From positions 83,598 through 147,597 of the forward strand of contig JADWOT020001418.1 of assembly GCA_036345935.2 (NCBI GenBank): DNA of 64,000 bases, given 5' to 3'. Under the pieces are notes generated by a model that saw only the letters and a list, made by a program, of their open reading frames with translations, was not told the origin of the DNA and made no database searches. This document shows, one piece after another, positions 33,871-45,599 of this stretch. Origin of the DNA: Taenia hydatigena (lineage: Eukaryota > Platyhelminthes > Cestoda > Cyclophyllidea > Taeniidae). The position numbers and the translations under genes were made by a program. How positions within the stretch are numbered: position 1 is the stretch's first letter; every line of letters starts with the position of its first letter.

Positions 33871-36800
33871 ATCTCACAATTCGTGTCACCGACCCAGTCA
33901 TAAGGGATTAATCATACACCTAACCACCACACACACTCGCATACGCTTTTCACCGTCTCCCGCCCAATCTCTCTGTGAACTCCCAACCTTCCACTACATA
34001 GTTCAGAAGACGTCAAAGGGCCAACGCAGATGGAAATCGTAAAAAAATAGCAGTAACTTATGCCACCACCCTCCCCTCCTTCCCTACTTCATCTTAACCG
34101 TCTCCTCCTCACTAACCTCACTCACGTGCATCGTCAGTCAAGTACTGTCGCAACTAGTGCAATTCACTTATCAAAGTAAACCATGAAGAGCGCCTTCGAG
34201 TTTGTCGATTGATGGAAACTTACATTCCATCCACAAAGTCCATTCCTACATACTTTACTCGAGTACATGGTCGGAGAAATGGGTAAACGAAGGCATCCAG
34301 GAGAATGTGGAAGAAAGAGAACTGGTAATAGGGAACGCACTTCAACAGCACAGTGTAGGAACATACGACAATGGCCTTACTTCATCCTCTCCTCTACTTC
34401 CTCTCTTCTGTGAACGTCTCATCTTCGCCTCTCATCCAACTATTCTTCCGTGGCTTTAAGCTTAACAATCATGTTGCTTCCTCCGCACTGGAGAGGTGCA
34501 ATCACCGCCATTGTCCTCCCTGCTGCAACACAGCAATTGTCCTAGGCATGCAACTAAAAATAAGCAGCAAAAACACGCCTTCACGAGCTCTATGTCAATC
34601 GATGGGAGTTAGTCGCTACTGTCTTCACTAGATTCATACCTCGCGTTGCCCAAACTGCCCGAAAGTCGTCCTTTCAAAGGAAACAACAGAGATAAAAAGC
34701 TGACAGAAAGCAGACGAGACAAGGCAGCGCATTTCATTCAAGGCACATTGGTATTGGTGGTCCGTCTCATCGTCCTTCGCCGCTTTTGCCTGCGCCATGA
34801 CGCAGAGAAATCGACCTAGGTAAAAAGACACGAAGGTAAGTGATGTCTGCTCCCGCAAAACCATCCACAACGGGTGCCTCTTAAGTCCAACATCTGACAG
34901 CGCTGAGAGACATCACGCGACAACACGTGCCGCTAATTGATTCACACATGTGGAATTCGAAATGGTCCATCGCACAACAGCTTCGAACATGGTTGTCAAC
35001 GTGTTGTTTTGCCTAATGCTGCTCATCTTTCTTTGTGGAATCGTCCCGTTAATTCCGTTGGACATCAATGCCTCCCCTCTGCTTTATTTTATCCTCCTAT
35101 TCGGACTTCTGTTGTACTTTTACGTTTGTCACCTCCCTCGCCATCACGGTATCAGTTCCAACGGCCCGGACCTCCATTCCGAAAAACTCAAAAGGCCGAA
35201 ACAGATACCTACAGTAGAAATTAAAGGTGCGTTATGCCACCAGTTCCTCCTCCTCGCCTCTCCTCTCCTCGTGCCAACTTTTTCCATCCTCCTCCCCCTC
35301 CTCCTCATTATTTCATTTGCGTGCGTCATTTCATTTTCATCAAATCTGATATCCAGTGTCAATCCCATGGATAGGAAAACTATCTTTAGCCTCTTCGAGT
35401 GTGCTACTGAAAAGTCGTAATTCCTAGCAATAGGTCTATTTCTTCAAGTTTTACTCATTCAGATGGCTAGATGAGTGGGTAGGTGAAACAGTTCCGAAGT
35501 AGACAGGAGAAAGAGACAGAGAAATGCCGAATAATGCACCACAGCACTGCGCATAGTCAACTTACGGCGGCCATTTTCAATCCCCTTTCATCCTTCCTTA
35601 CCCTGTCTCATTTCATGCCCTCGGCTTCTCATCTCTCTGCCCCTCTATCAATCACTCCTTTGTCTCTTTCAGACGTACACTCGCGTTGCTTAGCAATGCA
35701 ACGAAATAATTCTGCCAGGCAGAGGCCTAGACAAAGGCGTCAAACACGCAACGTCGTTAACGTAATAGTAATCTTTAGGGGTGAGTCGCCGATTTCTCTA
35801 ATCAACTTATACCCTACACCACGCCTGCTGTACCACGCTTACTTTTCATGTCACTTCCATGCTCTTACATTCACCTAATGAGTAGCAGCATCAGCGAGAG
35901 ACCTCTTGACGTAGTAACAATAACTTGCTCAATATGTACATTCCACTGTAGAAGCACTGTAGCACGGTATGCAGGACCAGGCTTGACTAGATTGTACTGG
36001 GTCGCCACAGAGCAGACTAGTCACCTTGGCTGAATTATGACAGGCTTGCATAAAGCAGGAAAGGAGAGCATGGGCAGGACTACCACGTTTATATTGCCTA
36101 CCCCATCCTCAGAAACGCCTTATGCGCTACCGTTGGAGTCAACCTCACCAACACTCTACTTTGACCCACCTAATCCACCCCACACAACTCCATACCATTA
36201 AAATTAAGGTCTTCTCTTTCTTTCTCGCAGACACTAGGGACCAAGGTACTCAGACTATAAGTAGGCCTGGCGACGTCTTCAGAATGGAGGGATCGCAGCT
36301 CTCTTCCCTGCGTGCCCTTGTCCATGTCCCACTGCAACGCGCCTTCGGTGGGTGCCTCCGTTGTCTCCCACTACAACGTTCTATATGCTTCCAAGTATTG
36401 CACCTTGCATGATGTTTCATTGTTTGTGCTCTACGCATTCAATTCTACCGGAACAGAGGAGTTATTACTTCCCTCATTTCATTCACTTGTCTTTATTTTT
36501 CCAATTTAGTGGCACAAGAAAATGTCGCTTCTCTGCCTTCCTTACGCTGCGCTCGCCTTCCCCTTCTTTAAACCCAGCCCCAATTCGCCTCAGCCTCATC
36601 CTCCTCCCACCTCATTGTCAGCCAACGCCCTCTTTGTAAGTCCCCTTCATCGCCCCACTAGTCTCGCTCCTCATTATGACATGATTCAATAGTGCCAAGG
36701 TTCGCAACCTACATCAGACTAGCATGGACTATTCTGCATCTAACTCAGTCACGCTTTGCCTACAACAAGATCTCATTTCAGCGTAGCCTAGCCTGCATCG

Positions 36801-37059
36801 CCATTCATTCTCCATTCCTATCTTCCTTTCCGTCGTTGTAGTTTGTCCCACACCACTTCGCCTCAATTCTGTCTCCTACTCCTACTCCTCCTCCACTTAC
36901 CCCCTCGAGAGCGAAGGTGAGCGCGTTGCTCCTACTTTCCACTTCGTAATTTGTAGACTCGCCCAACTCCCACCTCGTCATCTCGCTGCCCAATTCTTTC
37001 CTTCTCTCTTTGGAGGATTCCTCCACCTAACGCTCTACATTAACGGGTAAGAATATGCG

Positions 37060-37130
37060 CTTCCTGCCTGTCTGTCTGTCTGTTTGGTTGCCTCAGTTTG
37101 TGTGTGTACGTTTGTGTGTGTGCCATTACC
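37060..37130 (+). repeat. (CTGT)n / (TG)n simple repeats
   Basis: Short CTGT and GTGTGT runs. A CACC-rich low-complexity tract also lies at 37375-37435. A shorter related TG tract occurs in the left arm near 16073. Confidence 0.7.
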
Positions 37131-37501
37131 TATCTTTGTTTTCGTCCTTTTAGAAGGTCGCCTCCATCGGTCTCCCACCAAAACAGGTAGGAACGTCTGC
37201 GTGTGTATATGCCTGACTGTGTGCATTGAAGTGCGAAGACACATTCATCTCATCCTCTCCTCTAACTTGTCATTCTAGTCTACCAGGTCGACAGTTCTAT
37301 CCTGGGTGAAGTAAGATCTCCATTCGTTGCTCGTTGCATGCCTAGTTGGTTGCCTTATTAATTTCAACTCCACTTCCCGCCATCACCTTATCGTCCACCC
37401 ACCCATTCACCCACTCACTCACCCACACACCCGCCAACCCACTTTACTACATCTAATCGCTTTTTCCTCCTGTGGCTCCTCTGCTTCCTCACTTATTTCA
37501 G

Positions 37502-37712
37502 ATTGAAATGGACGGACCACATGGAATTGGCAGAAGAATTCGTACAAGGTTTGAGGAGATACATCGTCCGCGTCTTCAACACGTGCTGTCTGTGCGGACG
37601 GACGGCAAAAATGCCCGTCATACAGGGCGATTTTTCGCAGTACACAAGTTATGAATTTGGCGGCGGACTGAGTGAACAAATGCTGTGCGAATTCCCAATC
37701 AAGAACCCTTAG
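37502..37712 (+). CDS. Candidate terminal exon in the central module
   Basis: A textbook 3' splice site (pyrimidine run ending TTATTTCAG at 37493-37501) precedes a 69-codon frame. It includes ELAEEFVQGLRRYIVRVFNT, CCLCGRTAKM and YTSYEFGGGLSEQMLCEFP and ends at TAG (37710-37712). Composition is balanced, unlike the hydrophobic frames of the module, so it may be a true exon. In the arms, homology stops about 45 bases after the same AG site (left arm 16336, right arm 43945), so both arms lost it. No known domain was recognised; the CCLCG cluster is not a complete zinc motif. Confidence 0.4.
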
Positions 37713-37844
37713 TGACACCAACCCTTCAAAGTGGGAAACCGACACACAGCCATCGCGCAACTCGGTGGCATTTGAAGGGGCACAACAATCATCGAGCACA
37801 CCCAGATGGTCTCTCACAGAATAAAGATCAACTCAACAATCTGA

Positions 37845-38560
37845 CCGTGATAAGCCCATGAGAGACACACAAGCACGGAGGAGTTCTCATTAGAAAAATG
37901 CTATTTAAAAACAGGCAACAAAGAAGAGCCGAAGTGGCGATTTCAAACCAATAACGATTCCATTACGTACCGTTCGAAAAGAAGCGCAGTGTTGAAGACG
38001 CGGAAAAGTAGGCTAGAGCACTTCCACCAAGGCGCAAACATCTGGAGAATGCCTCCACAAATTCGCACAGCAAAAGCAGGAGGCAACTAAGTCACCAATT
38101 CTCCTTTTTACTAATAAAACTCGAAACGGATTAAAAGAGAGCCAAGTGGCTGCCATGATGACCATGCCACCGCGCTAATGAAAGGCGCCGCCCAGGTAGA
38201 GAATGAATCGATTCCGTCACCAACTTACACGGGAACTCCCAAGAGCAAGACAGGAGGCAACAGGCCGAGCAGTTCTCCGTTTCAAAGTTAAAAACCTAAA
38301 AAGGATTCAAAAAGAGAGCCACGTTGGTGACGCGACAACACAAAGTGCCGCTCGATTACCAAGAAGTGCCCAGCTATTAAATGTGTCCGTTTCATCACTA
38401 TCTGAGTAGAGAGCTCGTCAAAAGAAAATCTAGACGCAGCATTCCAAATTAAAATTTCAAAATGATTTAAAGAAGCGCCGCATTGCAGCCGCGATGTTAA
38501 CAAGAGATGGCCACACAAAAAGTGCATCCAGGGCGCCACAAACAGACCCGAGAGTTTGAC
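37845..38560 (+). repeat. Degenerate tandem repeat, about 120-150 bp units
   Basis: Several units share GAGAGCC, AGGAGGCAAC and a GATTMAAAAAGAGAGCC-like core (for example near 38085-38145, 38245-38325 and 38455-38530). They resemble the reverse complement of the repeat at 27190-27560. The block ends beside the inner edge of the right arm. Confidence 0.55.
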
Positions 38561-39096
38561 AGAACAAATACAAAAATCAACTGACTAAGCGGTTCTCGTA
38601 CTTAACGCAAAAATTCAAAAGCTCCTGTCAAATAACACTTTGGAGTGCACGCTTTAGGCCAGACCAGCATCCCCTGAAATAGCTAGTGGTCAGAGACCTA
38701 TTGCCTTACCCAATCGGAACCACCAACTGCTTCGCGTGAGTGTGGCGGCCCCAACTTCTTGCGCCGAGTCGACCAAATTTAACCAACTTGAAGGCACTTG
38801 CTGTCCTTTCTAAACAGCATGGGTAGGATGCATTTCATGGTGGCGGCGGTTGAGTGTGGAAGCAGACTTCTGACTGGTAGCCATTTTAAGGGCTGTGTGG
38901 TCAAAAGTGTGCGCTCGGAGCTATCGTTCAACAAAAGTGCAATATTTTGCATGCCCTCAGCGTTGGAGCCGAGGTCGACGCAGGACATGGAGTTGCGTCC
39001 TAGCTTGCCATCGCGTTAGTGATATGGTGGGCATTGGTGCATAAGACGTAGCAGATTTGCGTTGAACTACATTGCGGGAGCATCTTTTCCCGTGTA

Positions 39097-39366
39097 CTAG
39101 TAATTAGGAGCGATGTAAGTTCTGTCTGCTGCGCAACCTTCTGTGGTACTCAAATGAGGATGTTGTTCAAAAATTGGTCGTTGCTTTCTTTCTGTGGAAG
39201 ACGTGACGATATATCGTTTGCCGGAACATTTGTCCATTTCCAAATTGCTTAGTTCTTGATGCATTTGCTCTTCTTTCATGTGCTTCAATAGCCTCATTTC
39301 AATTAGCGGTGGCTGACTTTTGTGATGTGCTCATTTACTTATGCGAGAGTGTAGGGTGCCATTCGT
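39097..39366 (-). CDS. Conserved repeat-encoded ORF, copy 2
   Basis: This is the right-arm counterpart of the 19807-20070 frame. Starting from the internal Met (39297) it reads MRLLKHMKEEQMHQELSNLE, and almost the whole remainder matches copy 1. The N-terminal part, up to about 39366, is interrupted relative to copy 1. Maintained reading frame between arms could reflect recent common origin and need not mean selection. Confidence 0.4.
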
Positions 39367-41797
39367 TGATATGGCTTCTTAGTCGACTAAATGACATTCC
39401 GTGGTGGTAAAAATTGACTTAGCAATAGAGAGCAGGATGGTTACATCAATATCTGAATGCAAAATAGCGCAGTATTGTATGGAATAATGAAAGTAAGTGT
39501 ATAGTGGCAGTCTACCTTAGCTTAGCTTAAGGTAACGTAGAGTAGTATGGAATGGTGCAAACAGGGAGGACGAATTTTCCCTCGCCACCTAGCAAGGACG
39601 CCATTGACATAAGCCTTAAGCCCTTTTGCTCAGTAAACAATCAGCGTGCCAACTGCTGTATCACTGCCTAATAAGGCCAACGAACATATGAGCCTAGTGA
39701 GAATACGCTGTCTTGCTTTAATATCCCCGTCCATCTGTCAGTGCTTCACTAGCACCCACTACTACCATCGACACAACAACAGCAAAAGCAACGTTGTACT
39801 TGTCACCTCCGACCTCATACACGCTATCCTCCCCACCTGTCGACAACTATCCATCCGCACGGCCGATTGTTCACCCACTTACTCATGCAATTAATCGTCC
39901 GTCCTCCTGCTTAATAATATTTCTCCCTACGACCGCTGTGAATGTTGGTATGCCGATCTGGCGCACAAGGGCGATGACTTGAGCGCATCAAAGGCATTCA
40001 CCAATGTGACTTGGAGAAAGAGAAAGAGAGGAGGCAGAAGGGAAGAACAATGGAACGTAAGAAGCAAGCTGACGGGTTTCCATCTTCATCTCAATTAATC
40101 GCACATCTGCAGCACACACGGCCAAGCACTGGTTTGCCAATTGACCCAAAATCTCCCTCGACTACCCTACAGTGCCTCCCTACACCGCCTTGTTACCCTC
40201 ATCAGTGGGACGAGCAAAGATGATTGCAATGTGCGATGTGGTGCTGAAAGTGGCCATTAACGCGTTTACACATCCACCACGATCTCTATCGATCCGTCCA
40301 CCCCTCAGCTCTAACGCTGCCCAGACAACAACGGCTTAGAGGATGTGGTTAGTATTTTAGTTATAGACTATGTGCAAGGCAGTGATGGACTTGCGCATCA
40401 TGTGCTCAGTGTACACGACAGGGTCGCGAATGGGGGTACCTGGAAAGAACTTGAGCACACAGCGATCTCCCTACAAATGGGCTTACCAATTCTAAACACT
40501 TATCGGTGACTTAAAAGAGGCCGAAATGCTCTTGAAGTTTACACGAGATGAATAATAAGCTAGCAGATTAGTTCCGTCAATGTTCCCAACCACAATAAGC
40601 GAAGCTTGAATAATCGGAGCGCACATATGAGGATGTTGCTCGAAAATTGGTCGTTGCTTTCTTCCTATGAGAGACGTGGCGAGAAATCGTTTGCTGGAAC
40701 ATTTGTCCATTTCCAAATTGCTTAGTTCCTGATGCATTTGCTCGCCTTTCATGCGCTTCAATAGCTTCGTTACAATTGGTGGTGGCTGACATTTGTGATG
40801 TGCTCAATTACTTGTGCGAGAGTGTGGGGTGCCATTCGTTGACAAGGCTTCTTAGTCGACAAAATAAAACTCAGTGATAATGGCGGTGGAAAAAGTTTGC
40901 TTAGAACTAGCGAGTAGGATGGTTACATCAAATTCTGAATGTAAAATATCGCAGTATAATGTGGAATAATGAAAGGACTTCATACGCTCTATCCTCTCCA
41001 CCCGTCAGCAACTATTTATCTGCACGGCCGATTACCCATCCACCCACTCACTCAATCAATCAATCGGCAGTTCTCCTGCCCACTACTATTTCTCCCTACG
41101 ACCACTGTGAATATCGATATGCCGATCTGACGTACAAGGGTGATGACTTGAGCGTATTAAAGGTATTCACTGATGTGACTTGGAGAAAGGGTTGGAGAAA
41201 GGAGCAGAAGGGGGGACGATGGAACGCCGGAAACAAGCTGATGGGTTCCCATCTCCAGCTCAATTAATCGCACATCTGCAGCACACACGGCCAAGCACTG
41301 GTTTGCCGATTGACCCAAAATCTCCCTCAGCTACCCTACAGTGCCTACCTACACCGCCTTGTTGCCCTCATCAGTGGGACGAGCAAAGGTGATTGCAATG
41401 TGCGATGTGGTGCTGAAAGTGGCCGTTAACGTGTTTACACATCCACTACGATCTCTTTTTATCCATCTGCCCCTCAGCTACAACGCCGTTCAGGTGACGA
41501 CGACTTAGAGGACCTGGTTCTAGTATTTTAGGTATCGACTATGTGCAAGGCGTTGCCGGTCTTACGTTTCCTGTGCTCAGTGTGCATGACGGGGCCGCGA
41601 ATGAGGGTACCTGGAAAGAACTTAAGCAAACAGCAATCTCCCTACAAATGGGCTCATCAATTCTAAACACTTATCGGTGACTTAAAAGAGACCGAAATGC
41701 TCTTGAATTTTACGCGAGATAAAAAATAAGCTAGCGGATTAGTTCCGTCAATGTTCCCAACCACAATACGCGAAGCTTGAATAATCCGAGCGCACAT
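39154..41797. repeat. Right-arm tandem duplication
   Basis: Unit 1 (39154-40626) and unit 2 (40627-41797) both start ATGAGGATGTTG and both end GAGCGCACAT. Unit 2 lacks about 320 bp that correspond to 39490-39810. The left arm has a single unit, so the duplication post-dates the separation of the arms or was lost from the left one. Confidence 0.85.
40492..40840 (-). pseudogene. Conserved repeat-encoded ORF, diverged copy 3
   Basis: The second tandem unit of the right arm carries a diverged version (MKGEQMHQELSNLEMDKCSS) whose frame runs across the unit junction at 40626/40627 into downstream repeat sequence (GNIDGTNLLAYYSSRVNFKS). The altered N-terminus and fused C-terminus indicate a broken copy. 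Confidence 0.4.
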
Positions 41798-42099
41798 CCA
41801 AACGTGGAGTACGACTACGTTACCATTGGCACTCACCAATGCAATTTTATATCGAGAACATGAGAGACAAACCTTACAAAGTTGGCAACACCTGGTCGAT
41901 AGAAACAGGTCCAAAAACCTGCCCTCATTTGGACATTATAACTGCTGGGATCTGTGCCGTGTACAGGACAATTATTTACTACCAATTTTCAGAGAACAGA
42001 GAAAAGGAAGAAAGGGAATTTAACCGCTTCTCTGATAATGCGCAGCCTCTCCCAAAATCATTACTCCTTGACAAAATTTAACGTAGAGAGTAGAAACAG

Positions 42100-42410
42100 A
42101 GAACCACTCTATCGGTCTCGAGCTTCCCTTTCTCCAATGCCCCGCTAACTTCAAGAGATATAGAGTTTGGTCGAATGAGGCATCAGTCGTTCCAGACCAC
42201 ACAAAGTAGGCGAGAAATGGGCCAACAATAACCAACCAGACAGAGCTTGACAGGTTCCTTAGCTTGGCAAATTACTACAGACGTTTTGTTAAAGGCTTTA
42301 CTGAGATCACTAGCCCTGCATTAATTAACCAAAAAGCTGGCAAACACGTGGGAGGACGAGCATATCGAAGTGAAGTACAGAGGCCAGTGACGCCTGCCCC
42401 CATGAAGCCA
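42100..42410 (+). pseudogene. Ty3/gypsy reverse transcriptase fragment, right arm
   Basis: From 42231 the frame reads TNQTELDRFLSLANYYRRFV and continues KGFTEIT, a classic gypsy reverse transcriptase C-terminus. It stays open only because RNase H is replaced by module sequence after about 42400. Upstream reading (from about 41839) is interrupted. It is a mirror copy of 17985-18260. Confidence 0.82.
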
Positions 42411-45400
42411 TCTTACAACGCGTGGCACCGATGCAATCAGAAGAGGTTAATCACATATACCCGCATGCGCATTCCACCGCCTTCTGACATCCATCTTACT
42501 TCCCACGTTATCGTCGTTCCCACCATTCACTTCGTCCCCACTATCTCAGTCCTGCTTCGATATCTACTCACCTTTGTTCCACTTCTCATCACTCACCTCT
42601 ACCGCCTTTGTCCCAGTCTATCTGTAACACTCCAACTTACCCCTCTGTCGTTTGACTCCAAAGTATCAACGCAGGTAGAAATCGTAGAAATTAGAGATAA
42701 GCTGTGCCATAATCCTGCTTCATCATAGCCTCCTCCTCACTAACCTCATTCACATGCGTCATCGTTCCAGCATTGTTGTATCTAGTGCCATGAAGAGCGT
42801 CTTTCAGCTTGTCGATTGATAGAAACTTATATTCCTTCATTCCTACATACCTCACTCGAGTAGGTGGTTGGGGAAATAAGTAAACGAAAGCATCCGGGAG
42901 AGCAGGGAAGAAAGAGGACTGGTGATAAGGAACGCAGTGCCACAGCACTGCAAGGAAACATCCAAAAGCGGATCTTCGCCCTTCTCTCCTCATTTTCCTC
43001 TCTTCTGTGAACGTCTCATCTTCGCCTCTCATCCAGCTATTCTTTCGTGGCTTTCAGCCTAAGAATCATGCATGTTTATCCCTTCTACTGGAGAGGTGCA
43101 ATCATCACTGTTGTCCATCCTGGTGCAACATAACAATTGGCCTAGTTGTGGGGCTAGAAATAAGCAGCAGAAGCACGCCTCCACGAGTTCCATGTCAATC
43201 ACTAGGAGTTAGTCGTCAATGTCTTCTCTAGATTCATACCTCGCGTTACCCAACTGTCCAAAAGTCGTCCTTTTAAAAGAAAACAGCAGGGACAAAAAGC
43301 TAAATGAAAGCAGACCAGACAGGACAGTGCATTTCATTTAGAGCACATTGGTATTGGTGGTCCGTCTCATCCTCCTCGGCTTCCTTTGCATGCGCCATGT
43401 TGCAGAGAAATCGACCAAGGTAAAAAGACACGAAGGCAAGTGATGCCTGTTCCCGCAAATCCATCCACAACGGGTGCCTCCTATGTCCAACATCGGACGG
43501 CCCTGAGAGACACCACGCGACAACACGTACCGCTAATCGATTCACACGTGTGGGATTCGAAATGGTCCATCGCACAACAGCGTCGGATATGATTGTCAAC
43601 GTGTTGTTTCGTCTACTGCTGCTCATCATTCTTCGTGGATTTGTCCCGTTAATTCAGATGGCCATCAATGCCTTTCCTCCGCCTCGTCTTTTCCTCCTAT
43701 TCAGTCTCCTATTATTTTTTACGTTTGTCACCTCCTTCGCCATCCCAGCATCAGTTCCAACCACCCGGTTCGCCATTCCGGAGAACTCAAAAGGCCGATT
43801 CAGTTGTCTACATTAGCAATTAGGGGTAAGTTATGCTACCTCTCCCTCTTCTCATCCTGTGCCATCTTCTTCTTAGCTCGCTTGCACACATCACTTTAAT
43901 ATTATTAAATATGCTAGTTCCATGTGCGAAGTTCACTTCAATCTGAAATAAAAGAGGAAGCAGAGGAGGTAGGATTGACGCGCTCGCCTTCGCTCCCAAG
44001 GGGGTACGCGGAGGAGGAGTAAAACTAAGAGGTGGAATTGAGGCGAAGTGGTGTAGAACAAACTGGAGAGATGGAAAGAAAGATAGAAATGGGGAATGAT
44101 TTGTGATTCAGGCTAGGTTATGCTAGAACAAGATTTGATTATAGGCAAAGCGTTTTGAGTCAGAGCTGATATAGTCTGTGCGAGTTTGACCATAGTTATG
44201 AATCTTAACATTATTTATTGTTACGATTAAGGTTGAGACTGGCGGAGTTGAGGAAAACTTACGAAGCAGGCGCCTGCATATGATGGGGTATGAAGAGGAG
44301 GAGAGGGGAGGGGGTTAGGGCGAATTGAATTTGGTTTTGAAGGGAGGGAAGGCGAGCAGAGTAAGTTGACAAGGAGCGAGATTATCTTTTGTCCTCGAAT
44401 TGGGAAATAAAGGCAAGGAAATGAAATGCAAAAGTGCCCATTACTCTGTTTTGGTTGTGCTGAATGCATTAAGTACAAACAGTGGAGCATAATGCAAGGC
44501 GCAACACTCGGGAGCATATGGAACATCGTAGTAGGAGACAAAAGATGCTCTCACCGAAAGGCGCATTTCAGTAAGACGTGGAAAAGGGGAAGTGGAGAAG
44601 AAGGCTCCTACCCCTCCATTCTGAAGACATCGCTAGGCCTACTTCAAGTCCGCGTGCCCTGATCCCTGATGTCTGCATTTTACATGGCATAGAGTTGTGT
44701 TAATTCGATTATTAATTGACACACTAGAAGAGGTTAACCGTAGCTTTCCCTTTTCGCTTCACTTGCGCTGAAAACCAGATTTGATATCACTGAAGTTACG
44801 CACGCAAATGAAGGAGGAGAAGATAGAACGGGGATACAAGAGGAGAGGTGGAGGGACTAGTCGCATAACACACCCCTAATTTCTACGTTATCCAATGGCT
44901 GTGGCCTTCTGACTTCTCTGAAATGGTTGAAAGTGATGAGAAGATGGTGAGAGAGCCGACAGAAATGAAGAATGAACAGATGACCGAATGCAGGGAGAAA
45001 ACGAAGCGAGAGGGAGGCACTGATAAAATAACTGAATTATGAAGACGAAAGCGGGAGGTAAGATGGAAAGTAGTAGACGATGCAGCACGTAAGGCAGTTT
45101 ATCACGATTCTGTGCTAACCTTGATGCTTTCATTATTGGCCAAGCCATAATTTTCATAATTAGATAAGAAAACGACTGCGAGCAATCACTGAATGGAATA
45201 AGCTGCTATGCTTTGATTCTGACTAATCCTGGATCTCAACGGATAAATACATCGCAGCTTCGTGTGCTTATATTATTTAAGCTTTCTTTGCCAAAACGGG
45301 CTTCTTAAATATAGGTTAGCCCTAAGCAGAAATGTGAATCATTGTAGATGAAACCAGGAAAGTCAATTACAGCTTTGTGCAGCCATTCGTATCTATCAAA

Positions 45401-45599
45401 CGCTTTGCAATAGAACTGCAATTGACAGGCACCATAACAATTTCACGCTTGATACCTAGTTTTACCTAACTCTAGATAGAATGAAAGAAAACACGACGTA
45501 GTTAAGTTTCGCTTCCTCTTCCTCTAAATTAAGAGCTCATCATTCGAAACGCATAACGGAGAAGCAAGCTAAGCACTGTGGACTTTAACCACAAGTCTG

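Larger units (their letters stand above)
33870..37800 (+). repeat. Pyrimidine-rich module, full central copy
   Basis: About 3.9 kb, C/T-rich on the + strand. Its first 1.4 kb matches right-arm 42.4-43.85 kb, and the rest matches left-arm 14.0-16.37 kb, so the arms hold the two halves in opposite orientations. Motifs of the GTAGAAATTARGGGT type lie near 34031, 35213 and 35771. Frames such as 34950-35420 are hydrophobic because of base composition. This copy alone continues past the 37501 AG site into a coding-like exon. Confidence 0.65.
38617..45590 (-). repeat. Giant inverted repeat, right arm
   Basis: This is the reverse complement of the left arm. It runs inward-out as duplicated antisense-ORF/LTR-like block (39.1-41.8 kb), gypsy reverse transcriptase remnant (42.2 kb), pyrimidine-rich module in + orientation (42.4-43.9 kb), then the second module in - orientation (43.9-45.6 kb). 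Compared with the left arm it carries an extra tandem copy at 39154-41797. It lacks about 1 kb near 38820, and it lacks about 440 bp near 43965 that corresponds to left-arm 15880-16315. Confidence 0.9.

Noticed and set aside
34950..35420. Multi-pass membrane protein in the module (also 14044-14457, 16462-16728, 43550-43816)
   Set aside because: The hydrophobic Leu/Phe/Ser/Pro content follows from a strongly C/T-rich strand. Frames are not consistently kept between copies, and the opposite strand is equally open in places.
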